Counted from the stretch's first letter, positions 17,214 through 26,533 are shown. The stretch: 64,000 nt of DNA from Clostridiales bacterium (GCA_012839295.1 DUNO01000066.1:1-64000), one strand, 5' to 3'. The notes: generated by a model not told the origin, from the letters alone. Made by a program: numbers and translations.

Positions 17214-17769
17214 TAGCTAATACATCCTTCTGCTCTTCTCTGATATATTCATATAATACGCCGTTCTTCACTATCTTTACCTTCTCACCTTCAAACCCCC
17301 GCCTGCGCAGCTCCTTCTGGAAGTTATAAAGCATAAAACCATGGAACACGATCAGTACATTTTCCTGTGACCAGTCAATCCGGTCCAGGAACTCATTAAT
17401 CCTCTGCCTGGTCTGCTTGATATTCTCCGGCTGGCTTTTTGACCTAAAGTACCAGGCAAGCCTTCCGCAGACATGCCATACCTCAAAGGGAAGCTTGATT
17501 CTTTCCGTATGAATAAAGGGAGCGTTATCTACTTCCCGGAGTAATTTATCAATGATAAGGTTCCCACTGTACACCTCTTTTGCCGTAGTTATGGCTCTCG
17601 GCAGATCACTGGCATAGCAAATGTCCCATTCGATCCCATACATTTCAACCTTATTTTTTATCACCTTTGATACCTCATATTTTTCCGACCATTCGCGGAA
17701 CTCCTTTGAGGTCATCATTTTCTTATGAGGGCAACTCACTTTAAAATGCCGTAATAATCCTATGCGCAT
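17185..17769 (-). CDS. Histidine phosphatase family protein
   Basis: A phosphoglycerate-mutase-fold protein of about 194 aa. It starts [11 protein letters not shown], so the usual RHG motif reads RHF, a substitution of the Gly. The other elements are [16 protein letters not shown] near residue 55, a possible second catalytic His in [16 protein letters not shown] near 140 and LREVDNAPF near 80. The start at 17769 is behind GGGAGAAAG; the longer frame to 17799 lacks a site. The substrate is unknown. It overlaps rlmH by 29 nt. Confidence 0.85.
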   Translation of the reverse strand: MRIGLLRHFKVSCPHKKMMTSKEFREWSEKYEVSKVIKNKVEMYGIEWDICYASDLPRAITTAKEVYSGNLIIDKLLREVDNAPFIHTERIKLPFEVWHVCGRLAWYFRSKSQPENIKQTRQRINEFLDRIDWSQENVLIVFHGFMLYNFQKELRRRGFEGEKVKIVKNGVLYEYIREEQKDVLANENNADLCG

Positions 17770-17799
17770 AGCTTTCTCCCGTTGGTATGTCATAAACAT

Positions 17800-18427
17800 G
17801 TACCCCTTCTGACATTAATCCTTGGGATACATCTCTTACCTACTATTCTACATACTTTTGCGAAGGATTTCAAGTAAAAGGTACCGTTGATTCAATTGTA
17901 AATATTTGTTTATTATTCTGTCTTAATCTTATTTTTTTCCGATTTGAGCGATAATGTTCACAAAAAATATTTAATTTATCCATAATTTACTCATATCTGC
18001 CCTTTATACTATATGAAGGATGAAACAGTAAGCTGCTTTATCCTTCATGCAGCCGATTTTCTTACGCAGGACGGATCCAGGCTGATCCGCTTGCCATAGA
18101 TAGGAAGCCCGGCTGTCATGAACCAAAAAAGTGAGATGAATATATTCACTCTCCTCCTCCCTACAATATAAATGATATCGAACCGGAGAAATTCGTGCTA
18201 CGGATTTCTCCGGTTCGCGTTTTGCCGGCTTTCTTATATTTTCAAAATAATTTATAGCTTATTTTATGCTTTTTATTTTCTTTTTATAATATCTTCACAA
18301 TATATACACATTTCCCATGTATCCTTTATACATAGACAGTGATAAAACACTTTCTACTCCCACCCTATTATACGCTATGGTTATACAGCTCCCCTGCTGT
18401 ATAACAAAAAAGCGCATAGCAGCCTCT
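17800..18427. other. 628-nt gene-free region with several hairpins
   Basis: No convincing ORF. It holds a nested set of stems from 18014 to 18120 (listed separately), a perfect 14-bp hairpin at 18179-18217, and the tandem terminator hairpins of the YibE/F gene at 18381-18449. Confidence 0.6.
18014..18222 (+). ncRNA. Candidate structured RNA
   Basis: TGAAGGAT (18014-18021) pairs with ATCCTTCA (18040-18047). Then CATGCAGCCG (18046-18055) pairs with CGGCTGTCATG (18110-18120), enclosing CGGATC/GATCCG (18072-18077 with 18084-18089). A perfect 14-bp hairpin (18179-18192 with 18204-18217) followed by CGTTTTG could end it. A TATACT lies just upstream at 18005. Strand and transcription are inferred. 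Confidence 0.35.
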
Positions 18428-18449
18428 TTAAAGAGACAAGCTGCTATGC
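18381..18449 (-). terminator. Tandem terminator hairpins of the YibE/F gene
   Basis: GCATAGCAGC (18414-18423) pairs with GCTGCTATGC (18440-18449) and is followed on the minus strand by GCTTTTTTG; a second hairpin TTATACAGC/GCTGTATAA lies at 18381-18404. The stop codon of the gene (18428-18430) lies in the loop of the first hairpin. Confidence 0.8.
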
Positions 18450-19585
18450 ACTTTTTTTATTCCCCTGGTAAATAATAGGCCACAGACCAGAGCCGTAAAG
18501 GGTGCGACGGTAACCAGCCCAATGCTGCCTATCAAGGTCTCCAGGATCTCGGAGGCTATGTATTTGTAATTAAGGATATTGTAAATCGGTGTTCCCTGAG
18601 CCATAAACACCATCAGCAGGGATATATATCCCCCTGAATATGCCAATAATAGGGTCGTTGTCTGTGTCCCTATTGCGGCACGTCCCACATTGATGCCGGA
18701 ACGGGCCGCCTCCTTCCAGGTTATTTCCGGTTTATGCTCCACGACCTCCCAGACAGAGGAAGTGATATCTACGGCCAAATCCATAACCGCACCGGAGGAT
18801 CCGATAAAAATACTCGCCATAAAGATGCTGGTCAGGTTCAGATGGGAGAAGCCGCTATAGAGCAGGCTTTCCGAATAAGGCATTACCGCACCATGGATAT
18901 TGTACATTCCGGTAAATAAAATTCCAAGCAGCGCCGTCATGCCTATCCCCAATAAGGAGCCAAGGCTGGCCGCCAGCGCTTTCTCATGCACCCCGTATAC
19001 AAGGACTGCTATCACGACAGTTAATACAAGACATATCATCAGACCCAGAAGTACCGGGTTGAAGCCCTTCAGACAGCTGGGCACCAATACCTTCCATATC
19101 ATCAGGATGGTAATCGCAAAGGAAAGAACCGCCCTGATACCGCTAGTCCCGGCAAACAATACTAAAAGCACAACGAAAATGCCCGCCAGGATAAGCTCCT
19201 TATCCAACCGGTAATGGTCGATCATACTAATCGAGTAAATGGCATCTCCCTCATAGCTGATTAGCACCTGTGCCCGGTCACCACTGCCAAATATCTTATC
19301 CTGCTCTAAGGAACCGTTCAGCATATTCACTGCCGTAACGATTTCCCCTTTAAATTTACCCCCAAGAAGCTTTACCCTGCATCTTTGCTCCCCTGTTTGT
19401 ATTAAGCCCGTACTGACTAACATGCTATTGTCGGTTGAGATAATTTCCCCAATAGTACGGTCAGCCCCCTGGTAGATTACCGCATCTTCATATCCTGTGG
19501 GTAAAAGAACCAGAAGTATCAGAATAAAGAGACTGGCTACAATCGTTACGACGGACATCATTCTTTCCTTACTGAATTTAATCAT
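18428..19585 (-). CDS. YibE/F family membrane protein
   Basis: A multi-spanning membrane protein of 385 aa of the YibE/F family, whose function is not established. After an N-terminal helix (VVTIVASLFILILLVLLP) there is an extracytoplasmic region of about 100 residues with GGKFKGEIVTAVNMLNG, typical of the family. About seven hydrophobic segments follow, with SSGAVMDLAVDITSSVWEV near residue 265 and GTQTTTLLLAYSGGYISLLM near 308, the best conserved blocks. Its last codons are part of the terminator stem. It lies downstream of the alkaline phosphatase gene on the same strand, with 168 nt and a large hairpin between, so it may be in its operon. Confidence 0.88.
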   Translation of the reverse strand: MIKFSKERMMSVVTIVASLFILILLVLLPTGYEDAVIYQGADRTIGEIISTDNSMLVSTGLIQTGEQRCRVKLLGGKFKGEIVTAVNMLNGSLEQDKIFGSGDRAQVLISYEGDAIYSISMIDHYRLDKELILAGIFVVLLVLFAGTSGIRAVLSFAITILMIWKVLVPSCLKGFNPVLLGLMICLVLTVVIAVLVYGVHEKALAASLGSLLGIGMTALLGILFTGMYNIHGAVMPYSESLLYSGFSHLNLTSIFMASIFIGSSGAVMDLAVDITSSVWEVVEHKPEITWKEAARSGINVGRAAIGTQTTTLLLAYSGGYISLLMVFMAQGTPIYNILNYKYIASEILETLIGSIGLVTVAPFTALVCGLLFTRGIKKVHSSLSL

Positions 19586-19650
19586 ACTGCTATGCCGCTC
19601 CTTAATAAATCATTGCTTTTATGATACTGTATTCCCATAATACATTCCCA

Positions 19651-19706
19651 TCGGGCTGCCAGGCGCAGGCATTCCTTTGGCTTTGCCTGCAGTTGGCAGC
19701 CCGACG
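19651..19706 (-). promoter_or_regulatory. Large nested hairpin between phoA and the YibE/F gene
   Basis: The outer stem TCGGGCTGCCA pairs with TGGCAGCCCGA, and an inner stem GCAGGCA pairs with TGCCTGC. No U-run follows on either strand, so an mRNA-processing or stabilising role is likelier than termination. Confidence 0.5.
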
Positions 19707-19753
19707 GGTCTGCCGCTTCCGCTGAATAAGCACCATACCTCCTACGGCTGGGG

Positions 19754-21280
19754 TTATTTTACCTTTGTAAGCTTTGCTACGCTATCATAAATATCCGTAT
19801 TATCGTAATAGCCTTCAAATAACTCGGCTCCATTTCCTATAGCAAAGACCGGAACCGGCAGTCCCGTATGGGAATAGGAGGTAAAATCGATGCCTGATTT
19901 GTTATTCAGGATATGCGTAATTGTTACGGTTAACGGTTCATAGGTACCATATAATACATACTCTTCCTGATCCAGCTTTTCGGGTTTATTCATCGTCATA
20001 TCATAAGCCTCAGATAAGCGGTTATACTCATAATCTGTCAGGATCAGTTTGGCGTTTGCAGCCGCAGTAGCCTTGCTCTTTGGCACCAGCCCGAAATACT
20101 TCTGGATATCCTCCAATACAGCGGTGAATTTCGTGTTATTCTTCTTGTAGCCTGCCACAAAATCCGAATCATACTTTGCATAAGAGATCTTTTGGTTTTC
20201 CAGGTTCGTTAAGTAGGTATCATAGTCCGTACCGGCAAAGCCGATTGTTAACCCGCCTGTCTCATGGTCTCCCGTAACTAAGATCAAGGTATCTTCCGGG
20301 TGCTTATTGTAAAAGTCAATTGCCACATCAACTGCATTGCCAAGAGCCACTGTATCATGGATTGTAGAAGTAGCGTCATTCGCATGACATGCCCAGTCAA
20401 TCTTGCCGCCTTCCACCATCATGAAAAAGCCCTTTTCGTTATCCAGCATTTCGATTCCTTTTTCTACATAGTCCGCAAGATGCCATTCGTTGCTTGTCGC
20501 ATCAAGTTCATAGGGCATAGCGCCCCCATCAGCGATTTTCTCGGAGATTATAATGGATTTCCCATACCCTTTTCTCAGGCCTTCCGCAGCAGCCTTGGTC
20601 CTAACCACCCTGTAGCCGGCCTTTTTAGCCAGATCATAGATGCTTTCCTTACTATTATCGCTGCCTGCCGGCTTTAAGAGCTCCCCACCGGCGAAATAAT
20701 CAAATCCGCTTGCTATCATTTCCTGGCCAATCTCGTAATAGTTATTTCTGGAAGCCTGATGGGCATAGAAGGCGGCAGGAGTCGCATGGTTAAGGTTTAC
20801 AGAGCTGATGATACCAATTTTATAGTCCATCTGCTTTTTCAGCTTTTCCGCAATCGTCTCATAGGACACCTTAAAGGAAGTATCCATATTGATTGTTCCG
20901 CTGTAGGTCTTATGCCCGGTGGAAATAGAAGTCGCCGTAGATGCCGAATCCGGGCAGAAGGAGGTGCTGTCAAAGGTCTGTGCTGAACCGGCTACCGGAA
21001 AATTCATGAAGCTCAGAGCCTGTGTTTTCACTCCTCCCTTTGATGCTGTTGTTCCCAAATAATAGGAAGTCGCCTGGATCTGGGGATAGCTCATACCATC
21101 ACCAATAAACAGGAAAATGTACTTGGGGACAGTGGCCCCCGTTTCTTTAATAACCTTGCTGATACTCGTCTTACTGGCAGACGCATTTACATTATTGTTG
21201 TAATTAGGGATGATAATTGTCGCTGCGATTAGTAATACCATCAATAATGCACTTAGAATTCTCTTTGACTTACCTTTCAT
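19754..21280 (-). CDS. phoA: Alkaline phosphatase (PhoA family)
   Basis: An exported phosphomonoesterase of 508 aa that frees phosphate from organic esters. The signal peptide is KRILSALLMVLLIAATIIIP, with cleavage probably near ASA at residue 34. The metal site FLFIGDGMSYPQ lies near residue 58, the catalytic Ser is in CPDSASTATSISTGHKT near 110, and the zinc ligands appear in GKIDWACHANDA near 295 and VTGDHETGGLTIGF near 338. The C-terminal GLPVPVFAIGNGAELFEG block is also typical. A Pho-box-like direct repeat lies about 80-95 nt upstream of the start. Confidence 0.94.
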   Translation of the reverse strand: MKGKSKRILSALLMVLLIAATIIIPNYNNNVNASASKTSISKVIKETGATVPKYIFLFIGDGMSYPQIQATSYYLGTTASKGGVKTQALSFMNFPVAGSAQTFDSTSFCPDSASTATSISTGHKTYSGTINMDTSFKVSYETIAEKLKKQMDYKIGIISSVNLNHATPAAFYAHQASRNNYYEIGQEMIASGFDYFAGGELLKPAGSDNSKESIYDLAKKAGYRVVRTKAAAEGLRKGYGKSIIISEKIADGGAMPYELDATSNEWHLADYVEKGIEMLDNEKGFFMMVEGGKIDWACHANDATSTIHDTVALGNAVDVAIDFYNKHPEDTLILVTGDHETGGLTIGFAGTDYDTYLTNLENQKISYAKYDSDFVAGYKKNNTKFTAVLEDIQKYFGLVPKSKATAAANAKLILTDYEYNRLSEAYDMTMNKPEKLDQEEYVLYGTYEPLTVTITHILNNKSGIDFTSYSHTGLPVPVFAIGNGAELFEGYYDNTDIYDSVAKLTKVK

Positions 21281-21358
21281 ACTCCATCTCCTTTAAAGCA
21301 TATTTATAATTACATTTTAACTATACCAAAGGGTCTGTAAAATCTTCCAGCATTTCAC

Positions 21359-21375
21359 TGTTAATATTAGGTTAA
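21359..21375 (-). promoter_or_regulatory. Candidate PhoP box upstream of phoA
   Basis: On the minus strand TTAACC, 5 nt, TTAACA, the 11-nt period of Firmicute PhoP boxes. A TATAGT that could be the -10 lies at 21322-21327, placing the box at about -40 to -60. Confidence 0.4.
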
Positions 21376-21390
21376 GATCATGTAATATAA

Positions 21391-21422
21391 GTTATCAGAA
21401 GTTGTATTCCAAACTTCTGATA
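21391..21422 (-). promoter_or_regulatory. Palindrome upstream of phoA
   Basis: TTATCAGAAGTT pairs perfectly with AACTTCTGATAA across an 8-nt loop. It lies between the CNNM gene and phoA. It could be an operator or the terminator of the CNNM gene; the U-run is weak. Confidence 0.45.
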
Positions 21423-21568
21423 AAAAGCGCTGTTTTTGTGCCGTGCATCCCGATTATCGGAACATATACTTGGTTCCGATATATGCCCACACAGAAAAAG
21501 AGCATATAAACCGGCAGCTCTGCCCTATTTACATGCTCTCTTTACGGATCTATACGATTTTATTTATT

Positions 21569-22921
21569 TCATACTTCTTCGTCTACGTTTTTCACGGTGT
21601 CCGCATCTGCTGGAAGCTTCATGATCCTTACCTGCTCCGTCATCTTATTCCTGGTCTCCAGGACATCAAACTGGTACCCCTGATAAACCAGGGTCGCCTG
21701 TTCACCATCTCCGGGAATCCTGTCCATTAAGGAAATCAATAATCCGTTCAGGGTATCAAAATCTTCATTCTGAAGACTGATCCCCAGCTCATCCTCCAAC
21801 TCCTCGAGGCTGATTGCTCCTTTTACCGTGATACTTTCATCGTCGGAGGAGATCACCATGGCCTCTTCCTCATCATATTCATCCTGGATATTTCCAACAA
21901 TCTCTTCAAGCAGGTCTTCCAATGCTACCAAGCCTGCCGTTTGCCCATACTCATCTATCACGATAGCCATATGGATGTTCTTGGACTGCATATCGTGAAG
22001 CAGGATACTGATATTCTGTGTATCTGGTACAAAATAAGGTTCTCTGGCGATTTCTTCAATCGGCTTATTTTTCAGCTCTTCCGATATGTAAGCACATATG
22101 ACGTCCTTCATGTGCAGGATGCCGATAATATTATCCCGGTTCCCTTCATAGAGCGGATACCTGGAATAATTCTCCGACAGCATATAACGCAGCGCTTCTT
22201 CCAATGACATTTCCGTGTTAACTGCCACGATTTTCTTCTTCGGTGTCATAATATCCTGGGCTTCCTTGTCACCAAGCTCTATGATGTTAGAAATCATTTC
22301 TACCTTATCAGCGTCCAGGACACCTTGCTCCTGGCCTTCATTCACCATGGAAATAATCTCTTCCTCGGTTACATTATCCGTCAAGTCAAAGGGCTTGATG
22401 CCGAAGAGCCGCAGCAGGAGGTTTAATATGGCCTCCAACAGCCAGGCAATCGGATAAAACACAAAGCCAAAGAAACGGATAATCCCAACCAGCCGATATG
22501 CAATTACTTCCGCATATTTGGTGGCAAACCGCCTTGGGATAATCAGGCCAAACAGTACTGCAACATATACCAAAAGTACAGTAAACAGGATATAGTAGAT
22601 CGGCCTGATGATTGCAAGGTCAACCACTAATCCGCTATTTACCGTAGCTTTTTCAATTGTCGGCAGAAAGTATGCCAGAAAGACCATGCCTGTCACTACG
22701 CCAATAAAGCTTTGTAATAGCTCCAGCACGTTAACATATCTGCTCGGCTTTTCAATAATCCTAAGAAGCCTCCTTGCACTTTTCTGGCCGCTGTCAGCCT
22801 TCCTTTTTACATTATTCTCGCTTACATTACTAATTGCATTTTTTGCGCAAACAATTAATGCATTAAATAGAATCAGCAATAAGATAATTATCATTCCCGA
22901 TATGGGATTGCCATCGTCCAT
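21569..22921 (-). CDS. CNNM/CorC-type membrane protein with CBS domains
   Basis: A hemolysin-III/CorC family protein of 450 aa, probably handling divalent cations such as Mg2+. The N-terminal DUF21 part has four hydrophobic segments (SGMIIILLLILFNALIVC, FIGVVTGMVFLAYFLP, IYYILFTVLLVYVAVLFGL, FFGFVFYPIAWLLEAIL). Then NVTEEEIISMVNEGQEQGVL leads to two CBS domains (DIMTPKKKIVAVNTEMSLEEAL and VPDTQNISILLHDMQSKNIHMAIVIDE), and a C-terminal transporter-associated domain follows. The usual ALSAAETA at the first helix is replaced by ALIVCAKNAIS. It may be cotranscribed with phoA. Confidence 0.9.
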   Translation of the reverse strand: MDDGNPISGMIIILLLILFNALIVCAKNAISNVSENNVKRKADSGQKSARRLLRIIEKPSRYVNVLELLQSFIGVVTGMVFLAYFLPTIEKATVNSGLVVDLAIIRPIYYILFTVLLVYVAVLFGLIIPRRFATKYAEVIAYRLVGIIRFFGFVFYPIAWLLEAILNLLLRLFGIKPFDLTDNVTEEEIISMVNEGQEQGVLDADKVEMISNIIELGDKEAQDIMTPKKKIVAVNTEMSLEEALRYMLSENYSRYPLYEGNRDNIIGILHMKDVICAYISEELKNKPIEEIAREPYFVPDTQNISILLHDMQSKNIHMAIVIDEYGQTAGLVALEDLLEEIVGNIQDEYDEEEAMVISSDDESITVKGAISLEELEDELGISLQNEDFDTLNGLLISLMDRIPGDGEQATLVYQGYQFDVLETRNKMTEQVRIMKLPADADTVKNVDEEV

Positions 22922-23065
22922 TGTATGATTATGTCCATGCCTATCATTTCAGGCATTGCCCTTACACCGCACAGCTCGCCTTGAAAGTGCTGGCATGGAC
23001 CCGGTCCCCCCTTCTTTCATTAGTTTCATTTTTTTTAACCTTTATTCTCCTTTTTCCTTTGGTAT

Positions 23066-23431
23066 TTATTTATAATATGTATCTAAAGAAAAACTGATGA
23101 TTAATGCCCTATCAATTTTCTTTAATACATCCCTGTCCAGATGACACACTTTTTCTTTCAGCCGCGATTTGTCAATGGTACGGACCTGCTCTAACAATAT
23201 TACAGAATCCTTGACAATGCCGTATTTATCAGCATCCAGTTCAACATGGGTCGGCAGCTTTGCCTTATTCATCTTAGATGTTATCGCTGCGCAAATTACT
23301 GTTGGACTATGCTTATTACCTGTATCATTCTGAACAATCAAAACCGGTCTGACACCGCCCTGTTCGGATCCGACTACCGGCCTTAAATCCGCATAGAAGA
23401 TATCTCCTCTTTTAATGACCACTTTATTCAC
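23066..23431 (-). CDS. ndoA: MazF/NdoA-type endoribonuclease toxin
   Basis: An mRNA interferase of the PemK/MazF family, 121 aa, with the family opening [29 protein letters not shown] (residues 8-36, including the catalytic Arg and loop) followed by [22 protein letters not shown] and [16 protein letters not shown], closely like Bacillus NdoA. In Bacillus the antitoxin gene sits between alr and ndoA; here the 271 nt between alr and this gene contain no open frame but hold an R1 repeat copy. The antitoxin must be elsewhere or missing. A GTG/ATG upstream choice is not needed: the ATG at 23431 fits the family. Confidence 0.93.
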   Translation of the reverse strand: MNKVVIKRGDIFYADLRPVVGSEQGGVRPVLIVQNDTGNKHSPTVICAAITSKMNKAKLPTHVELDADKYGIVKDSVILLEQVRTIDKSRLKEKVCHLDRDVLKKIDRALIISFSLDTYYK

Positions 23432-23471
23432 ACTCCAATATTAGGCTTAACCTTATTATTGCCATTTTTTT

Positions 23472-23580
23472 CGTGTGTATACCATGTTAATAAACTTCCA
23501 TGGTATGTGGCACTCCGTGCCAAGATGTGCACTCGCCCTGCCAGATGGCAGTAAAGTGAATACAGTCTAATATCAAATAT
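23472..23580 (+). repeat. Multi-hairpin intergenic repeat, copy b (family R1)
   Basis: It carries TACCATG/CCATGGTA arms, GGCACTCCGTGCC, AAGATGTGCACTCGCC and TCTAATATC. The 3' hairpin is degenerate compared with copies a and d. It lies where the antitoxin gene of the alr-ndoA region would normally be. Confidence 0.75.
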
Positions 23581-23702
23581 GTGATCTTAGGAATAGTCAG
23601 AATATAAAATGAACCGGAACTAATAGTTTAACTATTCCTTATCATAAACTTCATATTTTACAAAGGTATATTCTGCGGCAAGGCCCCAAGCTTTACGTCT
23701 AT

Positions 23703-24926
23703 CTAAAATGATACTGTTCCTCGGCTGTCATGCTCCAGTTCAATGTATACCCTGGGAATCCTCTTCCCCACGGTACAGATAAGTTCATAGGCAAAGGAAT
23801 GGGACCACTGGGCTAATTCCTCTGCAGAAATATAAGCTTCACCGTCTCTTCCGAGCAAAGTGACGGTATCACCCTGCTTTACCTCCGGCAGGTCCGTGAC
23901 ATCCACCATGAACTGATCCATGCAGATCCGTCCGACAATCGGTGCATACTGTCCATGGATAATTACCTTTCCATGGTTTGAGAGGTTCCTGGAATATCCG
24001 TCCGCATATCCGACGGGAATTGTCGCTATCCTTCTTGGCTGGTCGGTGACATAGGTCGCACCATAGCTGATGCCCACTCCGGCCTCCACGTCCTTTACAT
24101 AGATCACATGGGTTTTTAATTCCATGGCCGGGATCAGCTTAACTTCCTCTTGGTCAACCGTATCGGAGGGATATATGCCATAGGTGGCAATTCCACACCG
24201 GACCATATTAAAATATGCCTGAGGGAACTCGAGTATACCAGCACTATTTGCAATATGCTTCACCGGTATGAAAATCTGCTCCTTTTCCAGCCGGGCAACA
24301 AAGCTTGTGTACCGTTCCAATTGGCTCAGGGTACATGCCTTATCCGTTTCATCCGCCCTTGCAAAATGGGAAAACAGGCCTTCAATTTCAAGGTTCGGCA
24401 ATGCGGCGATCCTCTTGATTTCCTCCACGCTGTCCGGCGTATCTGAAAATCCGATACGGCTCATTCCTGTATCCAGCTTGATATGGATCTTCGCCGTCTT
24501 TCCCTGCCGCACAGCCTCCTTGGACAAAGCCTCTGCCATCTCATATTGAAAAACCGTCTGCGCCACATCATAAGAAACTACCTGGTCATATTGCTCCTTC
24601 GGCGTATACCCCAGGATTAACATTGGTGTATCAATACCAGCCTCCCGCAATTCAATGGCCTCTTCAATAATCGCAACACCGTAGGCGTCAATTTTTCCGC
24701 TTTCCCCCATTGCCTTGGCAAGGGGTACCGCACCATGCCCATAGGCATCTGCCTTGATGATGACCATCAGCTTCGTATTACTCCCCAGCTTATTTCTCAC
24801 TGCTAAAAGGTTATGCCTGATTGCATTTAAATCCACCCTTGCCTGCACTCTATAGTAACGTTTATCCATCCGTGCACATTCTACTTTCATAATATTATCG
24901 CTAGCCTTTCCCTGTGTCTGATCCAT
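23703..24926 (-). CDS. alr: Alanine racemase
   Basis: A PLP enzyme interconverting L- and D-alanine for peptidoglycan. The PLP-binding Lys is in MVIIKADAYGHGAVPLA near residue 58, the second-base Tyr in GVGISYGATYVT near 290, with IHIKLDTGMSRIGF near 145 and VGRICMDQFMVDVTDLP near 335. The core MDKRYYRVQARVDLNAIRHN begins at residue 20, so the family-typical start may be 24869; an ATG at 24890 has GGAAAGG upstream. The longest frame is reported because no site is decisive. It lies after nnrDE on the same strand with 44 nt between. Confidence 0.94.
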   Translation of the reverse strand: MDQTQGKASDNIMKVECARMDKRYYRVQARVDLNAIRHNLLAVRNKLGSNTKLMVIIKADAYGHGAVPLAKAMGESGKIDAYGVAIIEEAIELREAGIDTPMLILGYTPKEQYDQVVSYDVAQTVFQYEMAEALSKEAVRQGKTAKIHIKLDTGMSRIGFSDTPDSVEEIKRIAALPNLEIEGLFSHFARADETDKACTLSQLERYTSFVARLEKEQIFIPVKHIANSAGILEFPQAYFNMVRCGIATYGIYPSDTVDQEEVKLIPAMELKTHVIYVKDVEAGVGISYGATYVTDQPRRIATIPVGYADGYSRNLSNHGKVIIHGQYAPIVGRICMDQFMVDVTDLPEVKQGDTVTLLGRDGEAYISAEELAQWSHSFAYELICTVGKRIPRVYIELEHDSRGTVSF

Positions 24927-24970
24927 GCCACAAATTTCATGGAATACTCTTTAGCCATCCATCTGTAATT

Positions 24971-26533
24971 TTATAGTGTACCCTCCAATGCTCCGCTTGC
25001 CTTCTTAAGTACATCCCCCAGTGAATCTATAATATCACTTGCCATCAAGGAGTATACTCCCTTCTCCCTCGCTGCTGCATCACCTGCCAGGCCATGGATA
25101 TATACTCCCAGGCAGGCTGCCTCATATTCCACCATTCCCTGGGCCATGAGTGCCGCAATGATTCCTGTAAGCACATCCCCGCTGCCGCCGGTAGCCATGC
25201 CGTTATTGCCGGATACATTGAGATACCGTTTCATTTCCTGTACCACGAAAGTTCTGGCATCCTTTATGGCGTATATCAACTTATTATTATAAGAACATTG
25301 ATTCGCAGTGTCAACCAAATTATTGGAAATCTCTGCAACGGAAACCCCCATCAACCTGGCCAGCTCCAGTAAGTGCGGTGTCAGAATTGTATTTTCCTTT
25401 AACAGCGATGCCAGCTTCCTCCATCTGTCCCGGATCCCTGCCTCCTGATTATGGTCAAGCATTCCCGCAAGCAGGTTGATGGCATCCGCGTCAATAATTA
25501 CCGGCACTGTTGCCTTATTGATTACTGTTTCCACCAGCTCCTTTGCCGTTGCCGTCAAGCCCAGCCCCGGCCCCACTACAACGGCGGATGCCCATTCCAG
25601 TTCCCTCAGGAGCTTATGCTGCCTTTCCTCACTATCTGCGCCTTCCCCGTCGTAGGAGGAGAATAAAGCCTCCGGCAGCAGGGTTTGGAGAATCAGACGG
25701 TTCGCCTCCGAGGTCATTAGCTTTACAAGCCCTGCACCCGTCCGGTAAGCTGCCTTGCCGGACAGGTAAGCCGCACCGCCCATACCCTTGCTGCCTGCTA
25801 TGATTAGTACCTTACCAAAGCTTCCCTTATGTCCATCCCTTCTTCTCCCTGGAAGCCTTTCCAGATCCACGGGCTCATAATACCGAACCCCAGGTTCTAC
25901 CTGATCTGTGGCAGCCTGTGGAAATCCGATATCAGCCACCGTCAGCTTTCCCGCATATTCTGCTCCCGGATAAAGAACCAGACCCAGCTTATTATGCCCG
26001 AAGGTAACCGTTTCATCTGCCTTCACCGCCAGCTTCATCACCTGTCCATTATCCGCAGAAATCCCGGAGGGAAGATCCACCGAATAGACATAATGCCGTC
26101 CCTGGTTGATCCTCTTTATAATTTCCTCATACTCACCTGATACAGGCCTTGATAACCCTACTCCAAAGAGGGCATCAATTATTATATTATATTCAGGCAG
26201 CCTGTCTCTGTTTTCCATCGGAATCCCAATTCTTTTCGCCATTTCAAGCTGGAGCTTCATGGAATCAGAGGCCTTATTTTCCTCTCCAATAAAAAGAATA
26301 GCAACATGATAGCCCTGTAAATACAGAAGCCTACCTGCTGCAACCCCATCTCCTCCATTATTCCCGGCACCGCAAACCGCTAAGATGCGATCCGGCTGGT
26401 CGATCCTTTTCTTCATTACACGGACGACCTCCATCGCTGCCCGTTCCATTAACTCTAACGCCGGAATCCCGGCTGTCCGTATGGTATAATCATCTATCTT
26501 CTTCATTTCTTCAGAATTCACAGCATATCTCAT
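24971..26533 (-). CDS. nnr: Bifunctional NAD(P)H-hydrate epimerase/ADP-dependent dehydratase
   Basis: A repair enzyme for hydrated NADH and NADPH, 520 aa. The N-terminal epimerase half has MRYAVNSEEMKKIDDYTI, VCGAGNNGGDGVAAGRLL near residue 55 and VYSVDLPSGISADNGQ near 140. The C-terminal dehydratase half has KGSFGKVLIIAGSKGMGGAAYLS near 240, VVGPGLGL near 325, ILTPHLLELARLMG near 390 and NNGMATGGSGDVLTGIIAALMAQG near 450. The start at 26533 follows GGAGGATTGGGT; the open frame runs on to 26632 only because the acpS tail repeat is also open in this frame. It is 17 nt past acpS. Confidence 0.95.
   Translation of the reverse strand: MRYAVNSEEMKKIDDYTIRTAGIPALELMERAAMEVVRVMKKRIDQPDRILAVCGAGNNGGDGVAAGRLLYLQGYHVAILFIGEENKASDSMKLQLEMAKRIGIPMENRDRLPEYNIIIDALFGVGLSRPVSGEYEEIIKRINQGRHYVYSVDLPSGISADNGQVMKLAVKADETVTFGHNKLGLVLYPGAEYAGKLTVADIGFPQAATDQVEPGVRYYEPVDLERLPGRRRDGHKGSFGKVLIIAGSKGMGGAAYLSGKAAYRTGAGLVKLMTSEANRLILQTLLPEALFSSYDGEGADSEERQHKLLRELEWASAVVVGPGLGLTATAKELVETVINKATVPVIIDADAINLLAGMLDHNQEAGIRDRWRKLASLLKENTILTPHLLELARLMGVSVAEISNNLVDTANQCSYNNKLIYAIKDARTFVVQEMKRYLNVSGNNGMATGGSGDVLTGIIAALMAQGMVEYEAACLGVYIHGLAGDAAAREKGVYSLMASDIIDSLGDVLKKASGALEGTL

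Noticed and set aside
22929-22999. GTCCATGCC ... GGCATGGAC at 22930-22998 as a fifth R1 copy
   Set aside because: Only the outer inverted repeat is similar; the GGCAC/GTGCC core and the GATGCGCACTC block are absent.
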